DNA from: Saprolegnia diclina VS20 | Lineage: Eukaryota > Oomycota > Saprolegniomycetes > Saprolegniales > Saprolegniaceae | Assembly (NCBI RefSeq): GCF_000281045.1 | Contig: NW_008246109.1 | Span: forward strand, 235,399 to 299,398 | DNA: 64,000 nt | Reading direction: 5' to 3' | Shown: positions 21,770-32,340 of the stretch, in pieces | How positions within the stretch are numbered: the first letter of the stretch is position 1 | How the letters are laid out: every line of letters starts with the position of its first letter | Made by a program: the position numbers and the translations under genes | Notes under the pieces: generated by a model | Told to the model about the DNA's origin: nothing | Database searches by the model: none | Seen by the model: the letters and a program-made list of their open reading frames with translations, nothing else

Positions 21770-24426
21770 TGCCGATTAGCGTCGGAACGTACACTATTTA
21801 AAAGTCCAAGTGGCGAGCACTTTGTACTTAAATAGTGTTTGAATGGCTGTGTCGACCAGTTTGCCATTGACGCTAGAAAGGCCGCAGCGTCTGATCGCCG
21901 CATCTGTGTGTTGCTTGTTGTAAGCATGGTCTGTCTTGTGTGGATACACACCATTATCGTGGGTACATTCTGTCTGCAGTCCAAATGATAACCCACCAAT
22001 GACCGCTCCCTCCGATTCACGGCAACAGCAGGAGCAACCAACCTCCAACCTCGAAGCCTCCTATCAGCAGCTCCAGTACCGAAAACACCTTCCTCAAGCG
22101 CTTCAGCTCGTCTTGTGACGGAATGGCTGGCATCCTGGGGAAAGAAAGGCCAGGTCCCGGACCTGGTTTTTGATGTTCCGGACTCTTCAAGATCGCATGT
22201 TGGGTTCCAACGCCGTCGTCTGTTGGGCTTCGAGAACGAGCGGCTGGGTGGCGCCATCGACGTAATAGCGGGCACTTGCTTGAAGCCAAATTTTGTATGT
22301 TCCGTCGTGGGGCTAGGCAGCGCCGCGTGGTTGAAGATGGGTCTTGTATGAAGCGGTTCGTGCTCCGACAAGACCGGTCGTCGAATCTCAATGGGCTGGA
22401 CCCATGGGTCAATAATACTTTATTATTGACCCATGGTTGGACCCGAGATGGCGTCGTCGACGGCGTCTTCTCGCTTGCGCGTCCGCACCGGAACGCACGC
22501 TTCAATCTCCAGCACGACTCGTGCATCGTTCTGCATGATGGCACGTGCACGGAGCTGCATTGGTCTGGTCTCTCGGTACTCGCTCCTTTTCGTGCTCCGT
22601 GTCGTCACCGTGGTGCCACGCACGGTGGACCTGGTAAGGCAGCCGTTCGGTGGCCGCAATTCGCTGGCGTGCTGGCGCCAGCGCACCTGATGCGAGTTAC
22701 GTCGACTGGCGCTCCACTGCGAGCACAAAGCCAACTCGATCGGGAGTAGCTAGCTACCTCTCTCGACGACGAATGGGCGCGGAAAAGGTAATCCACGCAC
22801 GGGTATTGGGAAGGGACGCAATCCCCACCAAGAGTTGCATATAGCCAAGTATATGAGCCTAAAGTTGGGTGCTTGGGAGGCGTTGAATCTGAGCTTCGTG
22901 CAGATCCCGTGCCGGAGCAAAAAGCTCCTGGCTTGTCGCGCTCGTGACGCCAGCGCCAGGGACACGGTCTTGATCATTGAAGTCGGATTTTCTATGTGTT
23001 GGGAAGGCGCTGGGCCGCTATCCACACCATGTCACAGAGTAGCAAGCACCGACGAGGATCGACTGCGGCCACACTCGAGACGCCAGCAACGAGTGCAAGA
23101 GACGTCTTTGGGGGCGTCGCTTCGAGGTGCCAATAGTAGGATGGATGTAAGGAGCTCCACGGAGCTCCGCGCCGCGTCCGTACGACTGGCGTTCCGGACT
23201 TGAAGGGCGGAACGTGGTCGGACCTGTCCACAGCCAAGTACACTGTAGGCGGATCTGACGTGGAAGGGCAAGCAAAGCGGCTTCCGACTGGGAAGCTCAC
23301 CCAAGACGCGCGCCAGAGCCACGAATTAGCTACTCCGGCATTACACGAAATCGTCGGCAGCACGCCACGAAACGCCAGCGATGTCGCCGGTCCAGTACAT
23401 AGGTCCTGCATATGCGGTCGTCACCATTGCGTCCAGTGGGTTACCAATGTGCGTATGCCTACTAACGCAAAGTTGTGCTGAACGGAGTCGTGTGTGAATC
23501 GTTGAAGCCAATCTCGCCGCCGCAGCAAAAGCTACTCGGCTTGCCCAGTGGTATATACGTCGGCGACACAATATGCTTGGCAATCATCCTCTCCACGCAA
23601 CGCTATCTGAAGCACGTCTACGGGTATCCACCCACCGTTCAAGCCTCCTCTGTCCCACGTCTTGCGATCACTGGGCTGCAAATGCAAGCTCACTGCTTCC
23701 GATCGCGAGTTTGTTGTCGTTTGAAGGCACCCATTGCCGTTCCGGCCTTTTGGACCAAGTTCCGACATGCCGTTTAAAAAATGGGCGCGCTTTTTTGCCC
23801 GTGCCTTGGTGTTTCTATCCAAGCTGATGTTCCGCTGTTGGGAACACGCATTAAATTCGGGTGGCCGCGTATCGCAGCCTCGGCCCGCTCTGCGTTTCAG
23901 TATACTGGTGCGTGGGGACGGCGTAAGTCACGGTCCATCGCTGTCCAAGGCATACAAAAACCAAGATGTAAAATAAAATCGCGTGCGTGTCATCGCTTCT
24001 ACGTGGCTGTCGCCGGATCTCGCCCATTACAGCTGGCGCCGAGGTATCCGCGAGATCCAGCGGAGCCCCACCAAACCCGCTTCAACTTTTGTTTGTATGC
24101 TCGCCGCCATAGGTTTGGCGCCGCATGAGAAGCCGCTCTCGGCTCTCATTGGTCGAAGCGGATTGGAATATTTTGCATAATAAAATGCGCAAACCAATGA
24201 ACGTTTACCTTGCATATGTATACTTTGGTGATTAAAATGGGCCTCGATCTTGAACGTGGCCGTGGCACTGGTAATATCGAAGCATTAAAATACCTTGCAC
24301 ATTGTATGGAAACTGCGGTGACCGGCCGCGTTGCTTTTGTACTTGGTGTTTGTATCGGATGAAATCTCGGTCGGATCTCGGGTCGAGTTCATTGTCCAAT
24401 TTGCCGAGCCGACGATATCCATCGCG
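21770..24426. other. 2.6 kb gene-poor stretch
   Basis: No frame on either strand resembles a known protein and none has the codon bias of the neighbours for long. It holds the 16-bp perfect hairpin at 22402-22436. From about 23,980 it turns AT-rich toward the ABC transporter start. It may be decayed mobile or duplicated DNA, but I see no transposase, terminal repeats or target duplication. Confidence 0.5.
22402..22436. repeat. Perfect 16-bp inverted repeat with 3-nt loop
   Basis: CCATGGGTCAATAATA, then CTT, then the exact reverse complement. It is AT-rich at the loop side and lies in non-coding DNA. Confidence 0.92.
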
Positions 24427-27400
24427 ATGTCCAAGCCCCAGCACAAGCAGCCGCTGCTCGACGCCGAGAATGAGCAGCTGCCCGAGGTGTACAACTCGCT
24501 CCACTTCCGCTCGGTCCAGGACCCGTACCGCACGGTGGCCTCGGACCGCATGAGCGTCTACTCGACGCTCCATGCGGGCCATGGCGTCGACACGATGCTC
24601 GAGGGCGGCCTCGAGCGCTTCTACGAGAAGTACAAGCACCTCTCAAAGAAGGTCAACATGCATCTGGCGACGCCCGAGGTCCGCTTCGAGAACCTCAGCT
24701 ACACGGTCCAGGCGCGCGAGATGACGCTGGCCGAGAAGCAGGGCACGGTCGGCTCGTACTTTACGCGCATGCTCACGCCGTGGGTCAAGAAGCGCTTCTA
24801 CGAGCAAAAGGTGTTGCACCCGATGAGCGGTATCATCAAGCCGGGCACCATGACGCTTATTCTTGCCAACCCGGGCTCGGGCAAGTCGACGTTCCTGAAG
24901 GCGCTCGCGGGCAAGCTCCAAAACAACAAGGCGTGCGAAGTTGGCGGTGAGATTACGTTCTCGGGCCTCAAGAGCACGGAAGTCGACCCGATGAAGATTG
25001 TCGGCCTTGTCGACCAGCGCGACAACCATTGCCCGACTCTCACGGTCCGCGAAACCTTCAAGTTTGCCGATATGTGCTTGAACGGGTCGCCCGAGTCGCA
25101 GCCGGAAGAAGTGCGTGAGGTCGCCAAGCTTCGCACGGAAATGATTTTGCACCTCCTCGGTCTCGGCAACTGCGCCGACACGGTCGTCGGTGATGCGCTT
25201 CTCCGTGGTTGCTCGGGTGGTGAGCGCAAGCGTGTTACGGTCGGCGAGATGCTTGTCGGTGGCCAGTCGGTCTTCCTCTGCGATGAAATCTCGACCGGTC
25301 TTGACTCGGCCGCCACGTACGATATCGTGCAGTCGCTCCGCACGTGGTCCAAGACGCTTGGCGGCTCGGTCGTCATTGCGCTCCTCCAGCCGACGCCCGA
25401 AGTCGTCGAGCTCTTTGACGACATCATCATGATGAACGAAGGCCACTTGGTGTACCACGGCCCGCGTACCTCGATCTTGCCGTACTTTGAGAACCTCGGC
25501 TTCTACTGCCCGCTCCGTACCGATCCGGCGGACTTCCTCATCGATGTCACGTCGGGCCGCGGCAAGAAGTACCTCCTCCCGGAAGACCGCAACCGCGCGA
25601 TCCCGATCCACGCGCATGAGTACAGCAAGGTCTTCTTCGAGTCGGAGATGTACCAGACGTCGCTCAAGGCCATCAACGACGGCTTCAACGTCGCGGCCAT
25701 GCAGGACCAGGCCGATTTCGAGAAGATGAAGTCGGTGACAGCGATTGCCCGCACGAAGGAGACGTCGCCGTTTGCGCTCCCATTCCTCGCGTCGACTCTC
25801 CTCCTCCTCGGCCGTCAGAAGACGCTTTGGATCCGTGACAAGCCGCTCCTTTGGGGCAAGCTCGCCGAAGCCATCATCGTCGGTCTCTGCATGGGTGCCA
25901 TCTACTACCAGGCCGACACCAAGTACTTTTTGCGCATGCTCTTCTTCTCGTGCGCGGTCTTCCAGCGCCAGGCGTGGCAGCAGATCACGATTGCGTACGC
26001 GCTCCGTGAGATCTTCTACAAGCAGCGCGCGCGCAACTTTTACCGCACGCTCTCGTACACGATCGCCGAGTCGGTGGTGCAGATGCCCGTCAACTTGGCC
26101 GTCTCGCTGCTCATGACGACGTTCTTCTACTTCATGTCGGGTCTCTCGCCGAACGCGGGCACGTTTGTGACGTTTGTCGTCATTTGCGTCTGCTTCCAGC
26201 ACGCGATTTGCGCGTACATGACGATGCTCAGCTCCATCTCGCCGTCGATCACGATTGGCCAGACGCTGGCGGCGTTCTCGGTGTGCTTCTTCCTCCTCTT
26301 CTCGGGCAACATCATCTTGACCGACTTGATCCCGTCGTACTGGCGCTGGATGTTCTGGTTCAACCCGCTCGCATGGGGTCTCCGCGCTGTTGTCGTCAAC
26401 GAGTTCCGCAACGGCGACTACACGCCGGAAGCCCGCGCTGCGAACCTCAAGAGCGTCCAGATGACCCAGTTTGGCACCGAGTACGTTGTGTACGGCATCA
26501 TTGTGCTCCTTGCGTACTACTTCCTCTTCACGGGTCTCAACACGCTCGTGCTCCACTTCATCCGCTACGAACGTCGCTTTGGTGTCTCGGGCGGCTCGAA
26601 GGTCGGCGAGGACGACGACGACTCGGTGTACGTTGAAGTGCAGACGCCGGGTGGTACCATGGTCAAGCAGGACATGGCGCCCAAGAACGACGGTCTCTCG
26701 TTCATCCCGGCCAACTTGTGCATCCGCAACCTCGACTACTACGTCACGCTCCCGACCAAGGTCGAGCGCCAGCTCTTGAACAACATCTCGGCGTACTTCC
26801 AGCCCGGCAAGATGACGGCGCTCATGGGCGCCACGGGTGCCGGCAAGACGACGCTCATGGACGTCATTGCCGGCCGCAAGACGGGCGGCCGCATTGTCGG
26901 AGACATCATCATCAACGGCGAGCCCAAGAACCCGGCCAACTTTTCGCGCATCACGGCGTACTGCGAGCAGATGGACATCCACTCGGAGATGGCCACGATC
27001 GGCGAGGCGCTTTGGTTCTCGGCCAACCTCCGCCTTCCGGAAGACATTACGTACGAGGAGAAGCGCAAGCTCGTGACGGAGACGCTCGACTTGCTCGAAC
27101 TCAACGGTATCATCAACGAGCAGGTCGGCCACCTCTCGGTCGAGCAGAAGAAGCGTGTCACGATCGGTGTCGAAGTCGTGGCCAACCCCAGTATCCTCTT
27201 CTTGGACGAACCCACGTCGGGTCTCGACGCACGCTCGGCCACGATTGTCATGAAGGGTGTGCAGTCGATTGCGCGCACGGGCCGCACGGTCCTCTGCACG
27301 ATCCACCAGCCCTCGATCACGATCTTTGAGCTCTTCGACTCGCTCCTCTTGCTCCAGCGCGGTGGCTTCACTGCCTACTTCGGTGAGCTTGGCCGCGATT

Positions 27401-28500
27401 CGCAGAAGCTGCTCGAGTACTTTGTGTCGATCCCCGGCACGGAGGAGATCCGCCCGCAGTACAACCCGGCGACGTACATGCTTGAAGTCACTGGTGCCGG
27501 TATCGGCCGCGACACCAAGGACTACTCGGTCGAGTACGCCAAGAGCGAGCTCGGCGCGCGCAACTTTGCCAAGACGCAGCACCTCTGCCAGCCGTCGCCC
27601 GACTTTGTGGCCTTTTCGACCGTCAACTACACGCCGATGGCCACCGGCCTCAAGAACCAGCTCAAGGAGTGCATCTGGAAGGCAATGCAGACGTACTGGC
27701 GGTCGCCGTCGTACAACTTTGTGCGCCTCGCGTCGTTCCCGTGGTTTGCGATCGTGTTTGGCACGACCTTCTGGCAGCTCGATCGCATCACGGAAGCGCA
27801 GATCAAGTCGCACGTCGGCCTCATCTACAACAGTATGGATTTCATCGGTATCATCCACTTGATGACGGTGCTCGACATTACGTGCCTCGAGCGCGCCGTC
27901 TTCTACCGTGAACGCATGTCCAACTACTACGGCCCGCTCCCGTACTCGCTCTCGCTCTTCTTCTCGGAGATCCCGTACCTCATCGTCGCCGTCACGACAT
28001 TCGTCGTCCTCGAGTTCTTCATGGTCGGCTGGGACTCGAGCTACTTCTTCTTCTTCCTCCTCACGTTCTTCCTCTACACGTCTGTGTGCACGTTCGTGGG
28101 CCAGTGGATGTGCGCGCTCTGCCCCAACACCAAGGTCGCCAACGTGGCCGTCGGTGCCATCTCGTGCGTCTTCAACCTCTTCTCGGGTTTCCTCCTCCCG
28201 TACCCGGGCATGAAGAGCTGGTACAGCTGGATCCAGTACATTGTGCCGTCGAGCTACTCGCTCCGCGCGCTCGCGGTCTCGCAGCTCGGCATTTGCAACG
28301 ACGATGGTACTGGCAACGCGTGCGCCAAGGTGCTCGGCATGAACGGCACGGATATTACCGTCGCCAAGTACGTCCAGAACAACTTCCAGTTCAACCCGGA
28401 CGACCGCTGGTACTATGTCCTCGTCCTCGCGGGCATGTGGGTCATCCTCCAAGTGTGCATTTACCTCACGTTCAAGTACGTCAGCCACCTCAAGAGATAG
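24427..28500 (+). CDS. PDR-type full-size ABCG transporter
   Basis: Uninterrupted 1357-aa protein with the reverse order NBD-TMD-NBD-TMD of pleiotropic drug resistance transporters. NBD1 has Walker A PGSGKST (about 147-153), signature CSGGERKR (about 262) and Walker B VFLCDEISTGLD. NBD2 has GATGAGKTT (about 801), a degenerate signature LSVEQKKR and ILFLDEPTSGLD. Both Walker A lysines are kept, unlike fungal PDR proteins whose first NBD is degenerate; this resembles plant and oomycete members. Each TMD has about six hydrophobic spans. It probably exports lipids or toxic compounds at the plasma membrane. The start chosen is the ATG of MSKPQHKQPLLDAE; the frame is open a further 32 codons upstream. 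Confidence 0.95.
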   Translation: MSKPQHKQPLLDAENEQLPEVYNSLHFRSVQDPYRTVASDRMSVYSTLHAGHGVDTMLEGGLERFYEKYKHLSKKVNMHLATPEVRFENLSYTVQAREMTLAEKQGTVGSYFTRMLTPWVKKRFYEQKVLHPMSGIIKPGTMTLILANPGSGKSTFLKALAGKLQNNKACEVGGEITFSGLKSTEVDPMKIVGLVDQRDNHCPTLTVRETFKFADMCLNGSPESQPEEVREVAKLRTEMILHLLGLGNCADTVVGDALLRGCSGGERKRVTVGEMLVGGQSVFLCDEISTGLDSAATYDIVQSLRTWSKTLGGSVVIALLQPTPEVVELFDDIIMMNEGHLVYHGPRTSILPYFENLGFYCPLRTDPADFLIDVTSGRGKKYLLPEDRNRAIPIHAHEYSKVFFESEMYQTSLKAINDGFNVAAMQDQADFEKMKSVTAIARTKETSPFALPFLASTLLLLGRQKTLWIRDKPLLWGKLAEAIIVGLCMGAIYYQADTKYFLRMLFFSCAVFQRQAWQQITIAYALREIFYKQRARNFYRTLSYTIAESVVQMPVNLAVSLLMTTFFYFMSGLSPNAGTFVTFVVICVCFQHAICAYMTMLSSISPSITIGQTLAAFSVCFFLLFSGNIILTDLIPSYWRWMFWFNPLAWGLRAVVVNEFRNGDYTPEARAANLKSVQMTQFGTEYVVYGIIVLLAYYFLFTGLNTLVLHFIRYERRFGVSGGSKVGEDDDDSVYVEVQTPGGTMVKQDMAPKNDGLSFIPANLCIRNLDYYVTLPTKVERQLLNNISAYFQPGKMTALMGATGAGKTTLMDVIAGRKTGGRIVGDIIINGEPKNPANFSRITAYCEQMDIHSEMATIGEALWFSANLRLPEDITYEEKRKLVTETLDLLELNGIINEQVGHLSVEQKKRVTIGVEVVANPSILFLDEPTSGLDARSATIVMKGVQSIARTGRTVLCTIHQPSITIFELFDSLLLLQRGGFTAYFGELGRDSQKLLEYFVSIPGTEEIRPQYNPATYMLEVTGAGIGRDTKDYSVEYAKSELGARNFAKTQHLCQPSPDFVAFSTVNYTPMATGLKNQLKECIWKAMQTYWRSPSYNFVRLASFPWFAIVFGTTFWQLDRITEAQIKSHVGLIYNSMDFIGIIHLMTVLDITCLERAVFYRERMSNYYGPLPYSLSLFFSEIPYLIVAVTTFVVLEFFMVGWDSSYFFFFLLTFFLYTSVCTFVGQWMCALCPNTKVANVAVGAISCVFNLFSGFLLPYPGMKSWYSWIQYIVPSSYSLRALAVSQLGICNDDGTGNACAKVLGMNGTDITVAKYVQNNFQFNPDDRWYYVLVLAGMWVILQVCIYLTFKYVSHLKR

Positions 28501-28887
28501 GCGACTCGTGCCATTGCGTACCAACTGCATCGTGTAACTACAATCGATTTTGCATTTCAAAAGTGGTGTTGCTCAGGACGACGCAAGACGAGCGATGGGT
28601 ACACGCGCCTCCTGAGGTTCAATTTGAGTTCGTCAGACAGAAACCGTCGGACAGATGTTGCAGACTCACTCGGTTTCGGGATGACCTTCCAGACGCCAGA
28701 GTCCATCAAATGTTTGTTGATCATGAGCAATGTCAGTAGTAATTGTTGGCCGAAATTTCGGCACCACCCGTGCGTCCATGTCGACGTCGCGGGCGCCAAC
28801 AGCCGCCGCGCCCGTCTCTCGTTCGCGTCGTCCTCTACATGCAAACGAGAAGTCGAGACGTGGACTCTGCAACTCACTCGATCTGCC
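28501..28887. other. Intergenic
   Basis: Downstream of the ABC transporter. The next gene's frame is open back to 28624, but that part lacks the local codon bias. Confidence 0.5.
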
Positions 28888-29400
28888 ATGCTGCCGCCCG
28901 TCTCGACGAGTGCGCTCAACCACACGCGCGTCGGCATCCAGCGCGCGGTCGTGAGCGTACCGCACAAGGATGCGAGTCCGCGCGACCAAGACGTTGCGTT
29001 CGTGCTCCGGGTCACGCACCACGACGCAGCGCACGTCATTCAGCGCGACTGGCCCGCGTTCCTCAAGCTCAAGATGGACCTTTTGCATGCGCTCGGTGCG
29101 GGCCACGCGTGCCCCGGTGTCTGCGTCTGGCTCTGGGAAGACCTGCACCACAACTTTGACCGACCGGCGTCGAGCGGCAGCCTCGCCGCGTGGTGGCACA
29201 TGCTGCGCAGCGTGCACACAAAGGAGACGCTCCAGATCTTTCTCCGCCATTTCCAAGAACTCCTCGACTCGCTTCTCCGCGTGCTCCACGCCGACGACGT
29301 CAAGTGCCCGCGCTTCCGCCACGTCACGAGCGTTCTCTGCGCGTTCCTCGACATTGAGCCCAAGAAGCGCGTTTGCAGTCGCGCCTCGAGCTTACCATAG
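28888..29400 (+). CDS. PX-domain-like protein
   Basis: 170 aa from the ATG at 28888. The layout recalls a PX (phosphoinositide-binding) domain: an early strand FVLRVTHHD, a helix with QRDWPAFLKLKMDLLHAL, then FLRHFQELLDSLLR and a closing VTSVLCAFLDIEP, the pattern of the domain's last helices. The PX basic residues for phosphoinositide contact are not obvious, so binding may be lost. An upstream start at 28624 is possible but the extra residues look non-coding. Family assignment is tentative. Confidence 0.5.
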   Translation: MLPPVSTSALNHTRVGIQRAVVSVPHKDASPRDQDVAFVLRVTHHDAAHVIQRDWPAFLKLKMDLLHALGAGHACPGVCVWLWEDLHHNFDRPASSGSLAAWWHMLRSVHTKETLQIFLRHFQELLDSLLRVLHADDVKCPRFRHVTSVLCAFLDIEPKKRVCSRASSLP

Positions 29401-29812
29401 CACCCAACAGACGCTAAAGTCCATAGAATCATGTAATAGTATATCAATCAAGTTAGTACCAAGATGCTCTCAGTACGAAGCCATCGCGTCGTCCAAGTTC
29501 TTAGTTTTACTAAATGTCCAATCGACCCAGCCAGTATACCGGTATTCTGACCAATCGTCATCGAGGTCTAGGCTGCAAGCGCGTCGCTCTCACTAACTAG
29601 GGAGCATTGTCGCGCAGGGCTAGCTATCGCCTCGTTGATGCGAGTCTGCCCGACGTACGTTGCTCGCCTCGATCGCCCTTGTCATGCCAATCAAATCCCA
29701 ACAATTGCGTGTTTCTAGTCTCCCAAGAAATGGCATGAATTTCAGCCAATGGCCTTGCGCGAAGTGCTATGGGATGGTCACTGGTCGTCGCCCGTTTGGC
29801 CCATTTTCCATC
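29401..29812. other. Intergenic between PX-like and eIF3b genes
   Basis: Nothing coding recognised. The frame upstream of the eIF3b start is open but not protein-like. Confidence 0.5.
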
Positions 29813-31896
29813 ATGGCTCCGTCCCTCGCCAAGAAGCTCGAGCTGCTCCGCGCCGAGGCCGCGGACCTCGGCGAGTACATGTCCGACGACGAAGGCGAGA
29901 CCTTCGACGTCTCGTCGCTCAAGGCCGAAAAAGACGCCTTCACGCACGACTTTTCCACGTGCATCGTCGTCGACAAGGCGCCGGTCGTGACAGCCGCCAA
30001 GTACGACAAGCTCCTCGCCATGTTCAACCGCCTCGTGGCGCAGATCGGCCCGGTCGTTGCGATCGACATGCCGTACCTTCCGGCCAAGGCAGGCGCGGCC
30101 CCCGAGACGGCTGGCTGCCTCTTTATCGAGTTTGAGACCGAGGCCGACGCCAAGAAGGCGATCACGACCTTGCACAACTTTGCGCTCGACAAGCGCCACA
30201 CGCTCCAGGTCTGCCTGTACGCCGACATGCAAAAGTACGCCAACGTGCCGGACACGTACACGCCGCCGACCAAGCCGACGTTCACGCCGCGCCAGAACCT
30301 CAACACGTGGCTCGCCGACCCGAGCGGCCGCGACATGTTTGTGCTGCGCTACGGTACCGAGACGGAGCTGCACTGGAGCGACCAGGGCCGGCCGACGCTC
30401 GAGTACGCGGGCGAGCGCGAGAAGAGCTCGGGCAAGCAGTGGTGCTCGCAGTACGTCAAGTGGAGCCCTGCCGGCACGTACCTCACACGTTCCATCCGCA
30501 AGGTATCGCGCTCTGGGGCGGCGACTCGTGGGACAAGGTCGCTCGCTTTGCGCACAAGCACGTCAACACGGCGGTCTTTTCGCCGCAGGAGAACTACCTC
30601 ATCACGGCCAACGGCGTCGAAGGCGACAACTCGATCATGGTCTGGGACATCGCGTCCGGCAAGCTCCTTCGCGCGTTTAGCATGGGCGGCAACCCGAACG
30701 TGCTCGACACGCCCTTCAAGTGGTCGGCCGATGACAAGTACGTCGCCCGGCGCAACAAGGACGCGATCACGATCTACGAGCTGCCGTCGATGAAGCTCCT
30801 CGAGAAGAAGTCGCTCAAGGCCGACGGTGTCGAGGACTTCTTCTGGTGCCCGGCCGGGAACGCCTCGCTCGCCTACTGGGCGCCGGAGGCAGGCAACACG
30901 CCCGCGCGTGTCTCGCTCGTCGAGATCCCGTCGCGCCGTGAGATCCGCCAGAAGAACCTCTTCAACGTCTCCGAGTGCCAATTGCTGTGGCACCCGAGCG
31001 GCCAGTTCCTCAGCGTCAAGGTCACGCGCCACTCCAAGTCCAAGAAGACGCTCTTCACCAACTTTGAGATCTTCCGCGCTGGCGAGGCGCTCGTGCCGGT
31101 CGAGATGCTCGAGATCAAGGAGACGATCCGCGCGTTTGCGTGGGAGCCCAAGGGCTCGCGCTTCGCTGTCATCCACGGCGAGACCGCCACCCGCCTCTCC
31201 GTGTCGTTCTACGACTGCAACGGCGGCAAGAAGAACAACGAAGTCACCTTGCTCTACACGCTGGCCGAGAAGACGTGTAACGCGCTCTTCTGGTCGCCGT
31301 ACGGCAACAACATTGTGCTCGCGGGTCTCGGCGACATGAACGGCATCATGGAGTTCTGGGACGTCGATGAGAAGCAGAGCTTGTCGATCCAGGAGCACTT
31401 CAAATTTACGCACCTCGAGTGGGACCCGAGTGGGCGTGTGGTCACGACGGCCGTGTGCCAGCCCATCAACAACTTCAACGCCAAGTACACGATGGACAAC
31501 GGCTACAACCTCTGGAGCTTCCAGGGCAAGCTCCTCGAGGAGAAGCGCAAGGACATGTTCCACCAGTTCATCTGGCGCCCGCGCCCCAAGAGCCTCCTCT
31601 CGGACAAGGAGTACAAGCACGTGCTCAAGAATCTGGAGAAATACCGCAAGAAGTTCAACGACCTCGACAAGCAGCGCGAGAAGGAGCGCATCGCGGCCGA
31701 GATTGCCGCCAAGCAGGCGCTCGTGGATACGTTCCGCAGCCGCCTTATGGCGCGCCAGGCGGCGGCGGCGTCCCGTCGCGCGGCGTACATTGCGCTCGCC
31801 GACGGCTACGACTCGCAGGACGACGCCGAGTTCATCGTGCAGACGACGACGCGCGACGAGATCGTGAGCCAGACCGAAGAGGTTGTCACCAAGTAA
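29813..31896 (+). CDS. EIF3B: Translation initiation factor eIF3 subunit B, with apparent 1-nt frameshift
   Basis: About 694 aa if the frame is joined. The N-terminal RRM-like domain covers about 45-135 (GCLFIEFETEADAKKAI). A WD40-type beta-propeller follows, with GRDMFVLRYGTETELHW, IALWGGDSW and KWSADDKYVARR. The C-terminal helix is Lys/Arg/Glu-rich. eIF3b is the scaffold of eIF3 on the 40S ribosome. At about 30480-30495 the frame shifts by one base: the family's GTYLATFHPQGIALWGG needs one more nucleotide than is present in TACCTCACACGTTCC. No GT..AG intron mends it. Both sides are otherwise perfect, so an assembly or sequencing error is most likely. Confidence 0.92.
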
Positions 31897-32340
31897 ACTT
31901 GCAAAGAACGATGCGCTGCTATTTTATTCGTATATTGTCGTGTCTTTCTTTGCCGCCAGATCGTCCGAGGAGCCGCTGCAGACGTCACCGTACTAGGTCC
32001 TGTAGGAACAATGGTAAAACACCATAGATAGCATTTGGACTTGGCCTTTGAAAGGCGAGCGCCATGCTGCCCACTCACTGCATCTGCTCGACGGCAGCTC
32101 CCATCCTAGCTGTGTGCGGTGGTCGACCGACACGGCGCAGCAACTCGACAGCTCCATGGCTTTTGGTCGCGACCTGTACACTGTGATTGCCACTGCACAG
32201 GGCCCGGCCACGTCTCGACGCTGCTCTGATGACGCAAGGACAAACAACGGCGCCACCGTGACGATGAGCCCGATGTATCGCATTGCTGTGGCGCAAGGTG
32301 GGACCTATACTGGATGGCCAAAGTGGGTTTACTTGGCCGC
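31897..32340. other. Intergenic between convergent genes
   Basis: 3' regions of eIF3b and pyrophosphatase. No gene recognised. Confidence 0.6.

Noticed and set aside
21766-22371. Minus-strand ORF of 201 codons upstream of PEX10
   Set aside because: No recognisable domain, and its end overlaps the start region of PEX10; probably chance.
24643-28560. Minus-strand ORF of 1305 codons opposite the ABC transporter
   Set aside because: It is an antisense shadow created by GC-rich third positions. Its translation is Arg/Asp/Glu/Val-rich without family features, while the plus strand encodes a complete transporter.
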